From Lentilactobacillus senioris (GTDB lineage Bacteria > Bacillota > Bacilli > Lactobacillales > Lactobacillaceae): 63,233 bases of DNA. The stretch covers positions 29,034 through 92,266 of the forward strand of contig NZ_JAPQEZ010000005.1 of the NCBI RefSeq assembly GCF_026798195.1, given 5' to 3'. The stretch's first letter is position 1; the number at the start of each line of letters is the position of its first letter. The notes under the pieces are model-generated. The model searched no databases. It had not been told where the DNA came from and saw nothing but the letters and a program-made list of their open reading frames with translations. Positions 34,755 to 43,290 of the stretch are shown here, piece after piece. A program made the translations under genes and the position numbers.

Positions 34755-35361
34755 GTAGTTGTTTGAGAGTATTCAAATCTTGATAGGCTAAATCGCGTTT
34801 ACTAGGAAACCGGCGAATGTAAGAGGGATGAAATAATGGAAATAATTGATAAGCTTGGGTAGTTAATTCGTATTTGTTAGTAACGGGATCTAATCGTTGA
34901 ATGGGAGTCGTGATCAACTGACCATGAAGGTTAGTAATGGTAGATTGCTTACCTAATAACCGAGTTAGGGCGGTACCACCAACCGGTACGATTAAACGAT
35001 CGGTAAAATGAATTAGTTCTGCATCTAGCAATGGGGCAAAGGCCTTCATTTCGGTGTTGGTAGGTTTGCGATCACTTTTCCGGCCGGCTTTGAGGTTAAA
35101 CGGACGTGCGAAGACGGTTTTGGTAAAATAGATATCTGCTCGCGTGATTTCTAGGTAGTCTAACCATTTATTTAATTCTTGACCACTGGGCCCCATAAAT
35201 GGTAATCCGGTTTCGATTTCCTTAGACCCTGGAGCCTCAGCCACCAACACAAACTTGGGGTCTAGGCTGCCGGCGCTGATAACTAATCCCTCTAGCTTAT
35301 TATTTTGAGCAACTAGCTGTCGGGCCATTTCAATCTGATCTGTGGATAGATATGTACTCAT
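34744..35361 (-). CDS. Uracil-DNA glycosylase superfamily protein without cysteines
   Basis: The 205-residue protein fits the type 4/5 UDG group: LVAEAPGSKEIETGLPFMGP (motif A region, GE/AAPG..E...G.PF.G..G) and FPLFHPSYIRRF (motif B). Bona fide family 4 enzymes ligate a 4Fe-4S cluster with four Cys; none are present here, so it is an iron-free relative. AGGAG lies 8 nt before ATG 35361. Activity on uracil is inferred. Confidence 0.82.
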   Translation of the reverse strand: MSTYLSTDQIEMARQLVAQNNKLEGLVISAGSLDPKFVLVAEAPGSKEIETGLPFMGPSGQELNKWLDYLEITRADIYFTKTVFARPFNLKAGRKSDRKPTNTEMKAFAPLLDAELIHFTDRLIVPVGGTALTRLLGKQSTITNLHGQLITTPIQRLDPVTNKYELTTQAYQLFPLFHPSYIRRFPSKRDLAYQDLNTLKQLLKL

Positions 35362-35398
35362 GTTCTTCACTCCTAACTTATTGATATCAGTGTAAAAC

Positions 35399-35443
35399 AA
35401 AAACCCCCTAATTGGAATTGATCCGAATTAGGAGGTTTCTTAT
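35399..35443 (-). terminator. Terminator after YeiH-family gene
   Basis: On the minus strand AAGAAACCTCCTAATT pairs with AATTAGGGGGTTT and runs into T's. It separates the YeiH gene from the downstream UDG gene. Confidence 0.75.
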
Positions 35444-35483
35444 TTATATTCATCTTACCCGCAATAAATCGATGAAGTAAATA

Positions 35484-36521
35484 TTAGAAGAATAACTTAC
35501 TTACTACCGCTACAAAAATTAATAGGATGGTAGAAGCAATTGCTGAGGCGGTAAATGGTTTAGCACCTCGATTAGCAATTACTCGGAAATTAACACTCAT
35601 TCCTAGGGCAGCCATGGCCATTCCTAAGAAGATGTAGGCTAGTTTAACCAACCAAGCTAAAACAGTTGCGCCAAGGGGAACGAAAGTCCCAATCACACTA
35701 GCTAAAATAAAACCAGCCATGAACCAAGGAATTGGTAACTTACCGTTGGTTTCAGATTGAACGCCGTGTTTTTTAGCTTGACGTTGCCACCATGCTCCAA
35801 TGATAAAGGCAGCTGGGGCTAACATCAAAACTCGAGAAAGCTTAGTGATAATGGCAGTGTCCAAACTAACTGGACCACCAGCACCACCAGCAGCAACAGC
35901 GTGGGCGATTTCGTGAAGCGAACCACCGGTCATAACCCCAAATTGAGTAGGAGTCATGTGTAAAATTGGCTTCAAACCAATTTCAAGCAAGGTGAAGACC
36001 GTTCCCATAATGGCAACGATGGCTACAGCCAATACCTCGTCTTCGTGCTTTTTTTGACTTTCAGATTTGGAAACCGTAATTTGAGGTGAAATTCCCATCA
36101 CCGCAGCGGCCCCACAAATTCCAGTCCCACTGGCAGTTAAGATAGAAAGGGCAGGATCTACCCCCATTTTCCGAGCAATCCAGTAGGTTAAAATAATTGT
36201 CCCGGTAACTACAAAAATAGCTAAAGTAATGGTTTTGACTCCGGCAGCTGCCAAGTCAATCAAGTTCAACTTGAACCCTAATAAAATAATACCAAGACGT
36301 AAAAATTTGTTGGAAATAAAGCCGATTCCACTTTCAGCAGCGTTAACCCCGGTACGCCAAACTTGAAAGACCATTCCCAACAATAATGAAATAACTAATG
36401 AACCAACCACTGCCAAATATGGTAAAGTGGCTAAGAAAGACCCCGCTACTGCACAGATCAAAGTGAAAATCGCTGCGACCCAGAAGCTGCGGGTGGACAT
36501 TGTTTCGATAATTGCCTTCAT
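35484..36521 (-). CDS. YeiH-family putative sulfate/sulfite exporter (UPF0324)
   Basis: This 345-residue membrane protein has about ten helices and the UPF0324 hallmarks: LGIILLGFKLNL, SGTGICGAAAVMGISP and SLHEIAHAVAA. It is linked to sulfur-compound or other anion export in other bacteria; the substrate is not proven. It is divergent from a CysB-like LysR gene. GAGAGG lies about 10 nt before the ATG. Confidence 0.88.
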   Translation of the reverse strand: MKAIIETMSTRSFWVAAIFTLICAVAGSFLATLPYLAVVGSLVISLLLGMVFQVWRTGVNAAESGIGFISNKFLRLGIILLGFKLNLIDLAAAGVKTITLAIFVVTGTIILTYWIARKMGVDPALSILTASGTGICGAAAVMGISPQITVSKSESQKKHEDEVLAVAIVAIMGTVFTLLEIGLKPILHMTPTQFGVMTGGSLHEIAHAVAAGGAGGPVSLDTAIITKLSRVLMLAPAAFIIGAWWQRQAKKHGVQSETNGKLPIPWFMAGFILASVIGTFVPLGATVLAWLVKLAYIFLGMAMAALGMSVNFRVIANRGAKPFTASAIASTILLIFVAVVSKLFF

Positions 36522-36585
36522 GAATACATTCCTCTCTAAAAAACATTACCTATTGATTTTACTAGTTTTGTTGCATAAAATAAAA

Positions 36586-36609
36586 TTATTAATTGTTATT
36601 CATTAATAA
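36586..36609. promoter_or_regulatory. LysR binding-site candidate between YeiH and LysR genes
   Basis: TTATTAAT (36586-36593) and ATTAATAA (36602-36609) form a perfect 8-bp inverted repeat 8 nt apart in the divergent promoter region, typical of a LysR recognition site. Confidence 0.55.
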
Positions 36610-36638
36610 AAATAACTTATCTAAAATGGAGGACCACC

Positions 36639-37502
36639 ATGCTTGATCATCGTTACCATACTTTTTTGACGTTGGTTCAGACCGGTTCCTATACCGTTAC
36701 TGCTGAACACTTATATATTAGTCAACCAGCAGTGACTCAACAAATCAAGAGCTTAGAGCGCGAAATTGGGGTGCCATTAGTACGATACCATCGACCTCAT
36801 CTGCAAATTACGGTTGAAGGGCAGAAATTGGCTCAATTTATCTCCACCATTGAGGTTCAATCCCGCCAGGTGATGCAACAATTACGATCTCCTAAGGTAG
36901 AACGAGAAATTTCGTTTGCGGCTACCTTATCAGTGAGTGATTTTTTAGTTCCCCAATTGATTTTAAAGCTTCAAAAGTTGGGCTACACTAGAATTGATTG
37001 TCAAACTGCAAACACTGAATCAGCTTTAAAAAAATTGGATGATGGAACTAGTCAGTTTGCACTGATTGAAGGTAATTTTGATAAGGATAATTACGATTAC
37101 CAAGTAATTCGGCAGGAACCATTTATTGGAGTGGCCTCAGTAGCCAATGAATTGGTTAATCAAACTAATTTGACCGTTCCGGAATTACAAGCTCAATCCT
37201 TATTATTAAGAGAACCTGGTTCAGGAACGCGCGATATTTTTAAAAATTTTGCGGGCTCGTTAAATATTGAGTTGACTGACTTTAGCCAGGTAGTAACGGT
37301 AGATAGTCCGACGGCAATTAGGGAGTTATTGTTACAAAACGCCGGGATCAGCTTTATGTATCAGTCATTAGTTCAAAGTGAAATTGATGCTGGCCTATTA
37401 GCTAAGTTACCATTACAGGACCTACAATTGCAACATGAACTTACGCTGGTTTGGATAAAGGACAGCTACTTTGCTGAGGAATACGAACATTTATTTGAAT
37501 GA
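36639..37502 (+). CDS. LysR-family regulator of the YeiH transporter
   Basis: The 287-residue protein has an N-terminal HTH (YTVTAEHLYISQPAVTQQIK, then SLEREIGVPLV) and a CysB-like effector domain with LLREPGSGTRD. YeiH genes often lie divergent from such a YeiE-like regulator, as here. GGAGG precedes the ATG. It is followed by a bidirectional terminator. Confidence 0.9.
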   Translation: MLDHRYHTFLTLVQTGSYTVTAEHLYISQPAVTQQIKSLEREIGVPLVRYHRPHLQITVEGQKLAQFISTIEVQSRQVMQQLRSPKVEREISFAATLSVSDFLVPQLILKLQKLGYTRIDCQTANTESALKKLDDGTSQFALIEGNFDKDNYDYQVIRQEPFIGVASVANELVNQTNLTVPELQAQSLLLREPGSGTRDIFKNFAGSLNIELTDFSQVVTVDSPTAIRELLLQNAGISFMYQSLVQSEIDAGLLAKLPLQDLQLQHELTLVWIKDSYFAEEYEHLFE

Positions 37503-37503
37503 A

Positions 37504-37540
37504 AAAAAGTTTTGACATTATTGTCAAAACTTTTTTTATT
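37504..37540. terminator. Bidirectional terminator
   Basis: AAAAAGTTTTGACA and TGTCAAAACTTTTT pair around TTAT between the LysR gene and the convergent DUF805 gene. Confidence 0.9.
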
Positions 37541-37541
37541 C

Positions 37542-37931
37542 TTAGTCTTCTGCTACGTAGTTATCGCTCCAACGGTTTGGCTTAGATGGTAGTACCATCA
37601 AGATAAAGAACCAGATGGTCCCGATAATTGGAATGATCGAGATTAAAATCCACCAACCAGAGTGGTCGGTATCATGTAAGCGGCGGAACTTTACTGAAAG
37701 GGTTCCAAACCAGACAACAAGAAATACAATTTGAACCACCAAGTTAGTAGTAATTTGACTCCAAGTCATAACGTTACTATCAATAGAATGTCCTGTAATT
37801 AGGTCGGCAATAATAACAACAACAATAGCTAAAATATAGTTAAGAAACATTGGCCACCAATAATCTGGCCGGTTTGCAGTTCCAGAAAAGTTTCCTAGAT
37901 TACTCCAGAAACGTTTGTATGATTCAATCAT
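37542..37931 (-). CDS. DUF805 membrane protein (YhaH-like)
   Basis: The 129-residue protein has the DUF805 pattern: FSGTANRPDYWWPMFLNYIL, then a second helix pair with KFRRLHDTDHSGWWIL and a final helix. The function of DUF805 is unknown; it is common in firmicutes and proteobacteria. GGGGGG precedes the ATG. Upstream, 200 bp away, lies the tandem structured array at 38131-38672, which a leftward transcript would include. Confidence 0.88.
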   Translation of the reverse strand: MIESYKRFWSNLGNFSGTANRPDYWWPMFLNYILAIVVVIIADLITGHSIDSNVMTWSQITTNLVVQIVFLVVWFGTLSVKFRRLHDTDHSGWWILISIIPIIGTIWFFILMVLPSKPNRWSDNYVAED

Positions 37932-38130
37932 ATAAATCCCCCCTTATTTATAAACCTAGATTAACATAGATTTTAATTAGTGGGGTATTAAAAGCTCACA
38001 GAAAATTCAATAAGTATTTTAATTTATTTCATATTTCTCGTTAATAATCTGGTACAGAATTATGCTAAGTGACGTACTTTTGGCTTCAATAGGTTATTTT
38101 CTTAGGTTAATTTATCACTAATTCTCAAAG
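37932..38130. other. AT-rich upstream region of DUF805 gene
   Basis: This stretch probably holds the leftward promoter of the DUF805 gene (TTGAAT near 38010 and TTTAAT-like -10 elements on the minus strand). No ORF, terminator hairpin or clear repeat was seen. Confidence 0.45.
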
Positions 38131-38672
38131 GTCTTAGCACTCTGCCATAAATCGGCATCTCAAAGCAAACAGTTTCGCCTAGCTCAATTAATTTAATAGC
38201 GATTCAAAGTTCGAAGCTAACTATCTAAATTAATGAGCACTATGCTCGCTGTTTAACCGCTTTGTTCACTAAAACGGCTTCCAGAACCAATCATTTCCGG
38301 TTAAATTAAAGAGCAGCAATAGCAATTCAAATTTCGAATCGAACTATTACTGCTCTTTAGAATTAATCCTCAATGATTAAGCGGTTCTGTCAGCACTTTA
38401 TTCTTAAAACGGCTTTACCTCACTGCTTTTTCCGTCCAACAGAAAAATGCTAAATAGTGATTCAAAAAACAAATCGAACTATTCAGCATTTTTTCATTGG
38501 TACTCGAAAGCACCCGTGAGTTTCAGCACTCTGTCATAAATCGGCCTCTCAAAGCAAACAGTTCCGCTTAGCTCAATTAATTTAATAGCGATTCAAAATT
38601 CGAATCGAACTATCTAAATTAATTAGCACTATGCTCGCTGTTTAACCGCTTTGTTCAGCACTCTGTCTCTAG
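38131..38672 (-). ncRNA. Tandem array of four structured ~130-nt repeat units
   Basis: Four units share one architecture. Outer helix: 38161-38172/38249-38264, 38282-38295/38372-38389, 38419-38430/38506-38520, 38550-38561/38638-38653; each is interrupted by a 3-4-nt bulge on the right strand (AACC, AAGC, CCC, AACC). Inner helix: 38182-38199/38221-38238, 38307-38322/38344-38359, 38443-38457/38479-38493, 38571-38588/38610-38627. Helix sequences differ between units 1/4, 2 and 3 but stay paired. Apical parts (ATAGYRATTC...AATCGAACTAT) and linkers (CAGCACT, CGGC) are conserved. Strand is not certain; minus is chosen because asnS and the DUF805 gene read leftward. Confidence 0.7.
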
Positions 38673-40057
38673 AATTCCGCGTTACCCGGCGTTCTTGGGT
38701 AAGGGATCACGTCTCGGATGTTTTCCATCCCAGTTACGTACATCAAGAGGCGTTCAAAGCCAATTCCGAAACCAGAATGTTCTGTTTCACCATATTTACG
38801 TAAATCAAGGTACCATTGGTATTCTTCCATTGGCATGTTTAATTCTTTGATCTTAGCGGCTAGGACGTCTTCACGTTCTTCCCGTTGACTACCACCGATT
38901 AATTCTCCGATTTCAGGAACCAAAAGGTCCACAGCAGCAACGGTCTTATCATCATCGTTAACTCTCATGTAGAAAGCCTTAATGTCTTTAGGATAGTCAG
39001 TTAAGAAGACTGGTTTCTTAAAGACTTGTTCTGAAAGGTAACGTTCGTGTTCACTTTCAAGATCTAGTCCCCAATAAACTGGTACTTCGAAGTCTACATC
39101 AGCCTTTTGTAAAATGTCGATGGCTTCGGTATAAGTGATTTGGGCAAATGGTTCTTCACGAGTCTTGGTCAAACGTTCGATTAAGTGTTCATCCACGTTG
39201 TCGTTCAAGAATTGCAGTTCGTCCATGGCGTGATCGAAGAGGTAGCTAACTACGTACTTCAATAGTCCTTCGGCTTCCACAATAACGTCTTTTAAGTCAG
39301 CGAATGCCATTTCGGGCTCGATCATCCAAAATTCAGCAGCGTGCCGAGAAGTGTGGGAGTTTTCAGCTCTAAAGGTAGGGCCAAAAGTATAAACGTTCTT
39401 AAATGCCAACGCAAAAGGTTCCACGGCTAATTGGCCACTAACGGTTAAGTTAGTTTCCTTCTTGAAGAAGTCTTCGTGATCGTCCACCTTACCGTCTTCG
39501 GTCCGTGGCAGGTTTTCCATATCCAAAGTGGTTACTCGGAACATTTCACCAGCGCCTTCAGCATCACTACTAGTGATAATTGGGGTGTTTACGTAAACGA
39601 AATCTTCTGATTGAAGGTATTGGTGAATGGCGAAGGCAGCCAAGGAACGGATCCGGAAAACAGCGTAGAACGTGTTAGTCCGGGGACGTAAGTGAGCCAT
39701 TGTCCGTAAATATTCGTAAGTGTGCTTCTTCTTTTGAAGAGGGTAGTCGTTGTCAGAATGTCCTTCTAATTCGATTGATTCTGCGTGAATTTCTAGTGGT
39801 TGTTTAGCTTCTGGAGTGTAAACAACGGTCCCAGTAACGCCAATCGTAGAGCTAATTGGCAATTTAGTGAGTTCCTCGTAGTTAGGTAAGTCACTTTGCA
39901 TAACGATTTGGGCACGCTTGAAGCAGCTACCATCGCTTAATTCGATGAAGCCAACTCGTTTAGAGCCCCGAACGGTTTTAACCCAACCGTGTAAGGTGAT
40001 TTGTTCGTCTTCAGCAAAATGTTGGTCGCTGAATAATTGTTTAACTGTAATATCCAT
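38669..40057 (-). CDS. asnS: Asparaginyl-tRNA synthetase
   Basis: The 462-residue class II synthetase has an N-terminal OB-fold anticodon-binding domain ([20 protein letters not shown]) and a catalytic core with motif 2 [20 protein letters not shown] and motif 3 [15 protein letters not shown], ending PRTPGNAEF. It charges tRNA-Asn. The start is ATG 40057 with GAGAGGAG upstream. A T-box leader lies directly upstream. No terminator follows: its stop codon abuts the tandem RNA-like array. Confidence 0.95.
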   Translation of the reverse strand: MDITVKQLFSDQHFAEDEQITLHGWVKTVRGSKRVGFIELSDGSCFKRAQIVMQSDLPNYEELTKLPISSTIGVTGTVVYTPEAKQPLEIHAESIELEGHSDNDYPLQKKKHTYEYLRTMAHLRPRTNTFYAVFRIRSLAAFAIHQYLQSEDFVYVNTPIITSSDAEGAGEMFRVTTLDMENLPRTEDGKVDDHEDFFKKETNLTVSGQLAVEPFALAFKNVYTFGPTFRAENSHTSRHAAEFWMIEPEMAFADLKDVIVEAEGLLKYVVSYLFDHAMDELQFLNDNVDEHLIERLTKTREEPFAQITYTEAIDILQKADVDFEVPVYWGLDLESEHERYLSEQVFKKPVFLTDYPKDIKAFYMRVNDDDKTVAAVDLLVPEIGELIGGSQREEREDVLAAKIKELNMPMEEYQWYLDLRKYGETEHSGFGIGFERLLMYVTGMENIRDVIPYPRTPGNAEF

Positions 40058-40081
40058 AATGGTTCTCCTCTCGATAGTTGA

Positions 40082-40345
40082 GAAAATAAAAAAGCCTTTC
40101 CTCCCTTGATAGGGACGAAAGACTTCCGCGGTACCACCCAAATTGTCCGTTACTGCCCGGACCAGCTTAAACGTACTAACATACGTTCCGCTTGATAACG
40201 TTGCGGTGACGGCGCGTCCTACTAAGGAGTTCAGACGGCAACTAAAAGGGTGTTATTTCGGTTACCAAATTTTATTAGGCTCACACTCTTCCTAACTCGC
40301 TTCAAAACTTTAGTAACTTACTTGTCCGCTTTTCTCGTTTTTTTC
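40082..40345 (-). ncRNA. T-box riboswitch of asnS
   Basis: The minus strand contains the T-box motif TGGGTGGTACCGCGG (40140-40126) followed by an intrinsic terminator (40125-40089, AAGTCTTTCGTCCCT / AGGGAGGAAAGGCTTTTTT). Upstream lies the roughly 200-nt Stem I region. Uncharged tRNA-Asn should favour the antiterminator and switch asnS on. Confidence 0.92.
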
Positions 40346-40356
40346 TGATTGGCTTG

Positions 40357-40385
40357 ATTTTAGCATAGCTGAATGGCTACTGCAA
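40357..40385 (-). promoter_or_regulatory. asnS promoter
   Basis: On the minus strand TTGCAG (40385-40380) and TAAAAT (40362-40357) are 17 bp apart with an extended-10 TGC. Transcription would begin about 40350, at the 5' end of the T-box. Confidence 0.75.
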
Positions 40386-40488
40386 GATGGCTGATTTATT
40401 TAGGAGACATTACTTCACCACCATGCCAAATTAGCGTACAATGATAATACATAATTATTGGAATGATTCTAAAGAGGGAGACGAGGAA

Positions 40489-41145
40489 ATGAACATTTTA
40501 GAAGTGGAGCACGTTGGCTTTCAAGCGGACAATCGGCAAATTTTAAATGACATTAATTTTACGGTGGCCGACCAAGAAGTAGTGACCATCTCGGGACCTT
40601 CTGGGAGTGGTAAATCAACGTTGGTGCGAATCATTGCTACGTTGCAATCTAGAACTGCCGGTGAGATTACATACAACGGTAAAAGTATCGATAGTTATGA
40701 TCCAATTGAATACCGACGGGAAGTTTCATACTGTTTTCAACAGCCAACGCTGTTTGGCGATACTGTGCGGGATAATTTGAAGTTTCCGTATGACATTCGT
40801 AACCAAGCTTTTGATGAACAACACGCCAAAGATGCTTTACAATCAGTAGATTTGGCTACCGATTATTTGGATAAACAAATCACAGAATTGTCCGGAGGAG
40901 AACGGCAACGAGTCGCTTTACTCAGAAACGTGATGTTTCATCCCCGAATTTTAATTTTAGACGAAGTCACTGCCGGATTAGATGAAACTAACAAGCATAT
41001 CGTTCACCAGATGATGCAGCGGTTTAATCAAGACGATAAAATTACGATGTTAATTATTACCCACGATCAAGAGGAAATGGATAGTGCAAAACGGTTAATT
41101 ACCATCGAAAATGGTCAGTTGAAAGGGGATGAAAACCGTGAATAA
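40489..41145 (+). CDS. fetA: ABC transporter ATPase, FetA-like
   Basis: The 218-residue ATPase has Walker A GPSGSGKST, Q-loop YCFQQPTLFGDTV, signature LSGGERQR and Walker B LILDEVTAGLD. Length, FGDTV and the following UPF0014 gene identify it as FetA/YbbL, partner of a putative iron exporter. The start is ATG 40489 (GGGAGACGAGG upstream). It overlaps fetB by 8 bp. Confidence 0.88.
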   Translation: MNILEVEHVGFQADNRQILNDINFTVADQEVVTISGPSGSGKSTLVRIIATLQSRTAGEITYNGKSIDSYDPIEYRREVSYCFQQPTLFGDTVRDNLKFPYDIRNQAFDEQHAKDALQSVDLATDYLDKQITELSGGERQRVALLRNVMFHPRILILDEVTAGLDETNKHIVHQMMQRFNQDDKITMLIITHDQEEMDSAKRLITIENGQLKGDENRE

Positions 41146-41914
41146 TTTAGCGATTTCAAATACGTCATTAGCAATGGCTGCCGGCTTAGTTTTAGTTGCT
41201 CTTTTTATTGGTTATCGTGAACGGCTAGGAATTGACCGTGATATGGTTATTGGAGTAATCAGAGCTGTTATTCAGCTATTCTTAGTAGGTTACTTACTGC
41301 GTTATGTGATCAAGGTTGATAGTATTATTTTAACGATCGTCTTGATGTTAATTATCATTTTCAATGCGGGTTATAATGCAATGAAACGCAGTCAAGGAAT
41401 TCCCCACACTTTTTGGATTTCAGTCGGTGCTATTTTTATTAGTACCTCGGTAGCAGTGGGAACGATGGTGTTAACTCACGCACTAAAATTTATTCCGGCC
41501 CAAATGATTCCAATCACCGGGATGATGGCTTCCCAGTCTATGGTGGCGATTGGATTGTGTTATCGTAACCTCAATTCTAATTTTCATGATGAACGCCAAC
41601 AGGTTCTAGAAAAGCTGTCATTAGGGGGAACGGTAAAACAATCTTCCATGCATATTATTAGAGAAAGTATTAAAACTGGGATGCAACCGACAGTGGATGC
41701 TACCAAAACAATGGGGATTGTGGCGCTCCCCGGGATGATGAGTGGGATGATCTTTGCCGGAGTTAACCCCGTTTACGCTATCAAATACCAAATTATGGTA
41801 ACTTTTATGTTACTAGCTGCTACTAGTTTAGGTTCGTTTTTGGCGGTATATTGGTCTTACAAAGGTTTTTACAATAGTAAAGCGCAGTTGACGTTACCAG
41901 AAGCTAAGAAATAA
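41138..41914 (+). CDS. fetB: UPF0014 membrane protein, FetB-like
   Basis: The 258-residue protein has about seven helices with the UPF0014 hallmarks RAVIQLFLVGYLLR, FNAGYNAMKRS and GMMSGMIFAG. In E. coli FetAB supports iron efflux and oxidative-stress resistance. GTG 41138 is preferred over ATG 41129 because AAAGGGG is 9 nt upstream of the GTG and abuts the ATG. Confidence 0.88.
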   Translation: MNNLAISNTSLAMAAGLVLVALFIGYRERLGIDRDMVIGVIRAVIQLFLVGYLLRYVIKVDSIILTIVLMLIIIFNAGYNAMKRSQGIPHTFWISVGAIFISTSVAVGTMVLTHALKFIPAQMIPITGMMASQSMVAIGLCYRNLNSNFHDERQQVLEKLSLGGTVKQSSMHIIRESIKTGMQPTVDATKTMGIVALPGMMSGMIFAGVNPVYAIKYQIMVTFMLLAATSLGSFLAVYWSYKGFYNSKAQLTLPEAKK

Positions 41915-41951
41915 CAAAAAGGAATGCCTTTAAGGCATTCCTTTTTGTTAT
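41913..41951. terminator. Bidirectional terminator
   Basis: AACAAAAAGGAATGCC and GGCATTCCTTTTTGTT form a near-perfect hairpin around TTTAA between convergent genes. Confidence 0.92.
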
Positions 41952-43123
41952 TATTCTGCATCATAGGCTGCTTGGAAAATTTTAACGAGGTCGTCAACCG
42001 TTCCCTTGCGAGGGTTAGAGAAGGCGTTCCCGTCTTTCAAAGCATTTTCCGCCATCATTCGGAAATCTTCTGGCTTAGCACCAATTTCCTTGATAGATTT
42101 TGGAATACCAACGTCTTCTGACATTTGTTTCATGGCTTTGATGGATAATTCGGCGGCGTCTCTAGTTGATAGGCCGTCAGTGTTTTCGCCCATGAATTCT
42201 GCTAATTCAGCAAATCGTTGTGGATCCGCAATTAAATTGTATTGTTCTACGTAAGGGAGAAGTAAAGCACAGCAGACCCCATGAGGAGCATCATATTGAC
42301 CACCTAATTGGTGAGCCATGGCGTGAACGTAACCTAAGTTGGCGTTATTAAATGCCATCCCGGCTAGCATTTCTGCTTCTACCATTGCGGTTCTAGCTTC
42401 CAGATTGTGACCGTTAGCAACGGCTTCTCGCAAAGAGCCTTCAATTAACTTGATAGCTTCAATACATTGAGAGTCTGTAATGGGGTTGTGATCAACAGAA
42501 ACATAAGGTTCAATAGCTTGAACAAATGCATCCATCCCCGTTGCGGCAGTCAAGGAAGCTGGTACGTCTAACATTAAGGTTGGATCATTAAATGAAACCA
42601 ACGGAATATTGCGCCAAGAAACCACTACAAATTTTAAATGAGTTTCTTCGTTAGTAATTACTGCGTGACGAGTTAATTCTGAACCCGTTCCGGCTGTGGT
42701 GTTAACAGCAATTAGTGGAGGAAGGGGATTGTTTAAAGTTTCGATTCCAGCTAGTTCAGTGATATCATCGCCATTAGTTAAAATAATGCCGGCCCCTTTA
42801 CCAGTATCATGGGCAGAACCACCACCAACGGTAATAATAGAATCAGCACCAGATTCTTCATAAAGCTTTTTAACTTCTTGAATGTTGCGAACTTTAGGGT
42901 TAGGTTCAACCCCGTTGTAAATAACGTAATCTACTCCGGCTTCATCTAAAGAAGCAAGGGTTTGTTGCACGGCCCCGTCCTTTAGACCTTCCAAAAATTT
43001 ATCGGTAACGATTACTGGTTTTTTCATGCCCAGCATTTTAGCTCGTTCTCCAATTTTTTCAATGACACCAGGGCCAAAGAAGTTAACACTTGGCATCAAA
43101 AAATCGTAACTACGTTCACTCAT
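41951..43123 (-). CDS. Iron-containing alcohol dehydrogenase
   Basis: The 390-residue protein is a group III Fe-ADH: cofactor motif TVGGGSAHDTGKG, TTAGTGSELTRHAVI, and metal ligands in GMDAFVQAIE and YVHAMAHQLGGQYDAPHG. Full length (family about 385). It reduces aldehydes or oxidises alcohols or diols with NAD(P)H. A cre-like site overlaps its promoter, so expression is probably repressed by CcpA on preferred sugars. Confidence 0.92.
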   Translation of the reverse strand: MSERSYDFLMPSVNFFGPGVIEKIGERAKMLGMKKPVIVTDKFLEGLKDGAVQQTLASLDEAGVDYVIYNGVEPNPKVRNIQEVKKLYEESGADSIITVGGGSAHDTGKGAGIILTNGDDITELAGIETLNNPLPPLIAVNTTAGTGSELTRHAVITNEETHLKFVVVSWRNIPLVSFNDPTLMLDVPASLTAATGMDAFVQAIEPYVSVDHNPITDSQCIEAIKLIEGSLREAVANGHNLEARTAMVEAEMLAGMAFNNANLGYVHAMAHQLGGQYDAPHGVCCALLLPYVEQYNLIADPQRFAELAEFMGENTDGLSTRDAAELSIKAMKQMSEDVGIPKSIKEIGAKPEDFRMMAENALKDGNAFSNPRKGTVDDLVKIFQAAYDAE

Positions 43124-43173
43124 AAACCAATCCTTCTTTCCATCTCAGGTAACAAAAATATTTTCATGAAAAT

Positions 43174-43187
43174 TATAAGCGCTTACA
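43174..43187 (-). promoter_or_regulatory. cre site (CcpA) upstream of Fe-ADH
   Basis: On the minus strand TGTAAGCGCTTATA matches the cre consensus TGWAANCGNTNWCA at all but one position. It overlaps a TATAAT-like -10, fitting repression. Confidence 0.75.
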
Positions 43188-43290
43188 AGTTAATTATAGT
43201 GATAGGGTGACTGTTATTCAATACTAAATTACCAAAATCATAAAAAAGTTGAGTTACGCCCTACATTATTTAGTGGGGTAAATAATATTT

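Noticed and set aside
38131-38672. Reading the asnS-DUF805 array as a CRISPR, REP cluster or plain terminators
   Set aside because: Units are about 130 nt with no spacer/repeat alternation; stems differ between units while loops are conserved, and most hairpins lack a T run.
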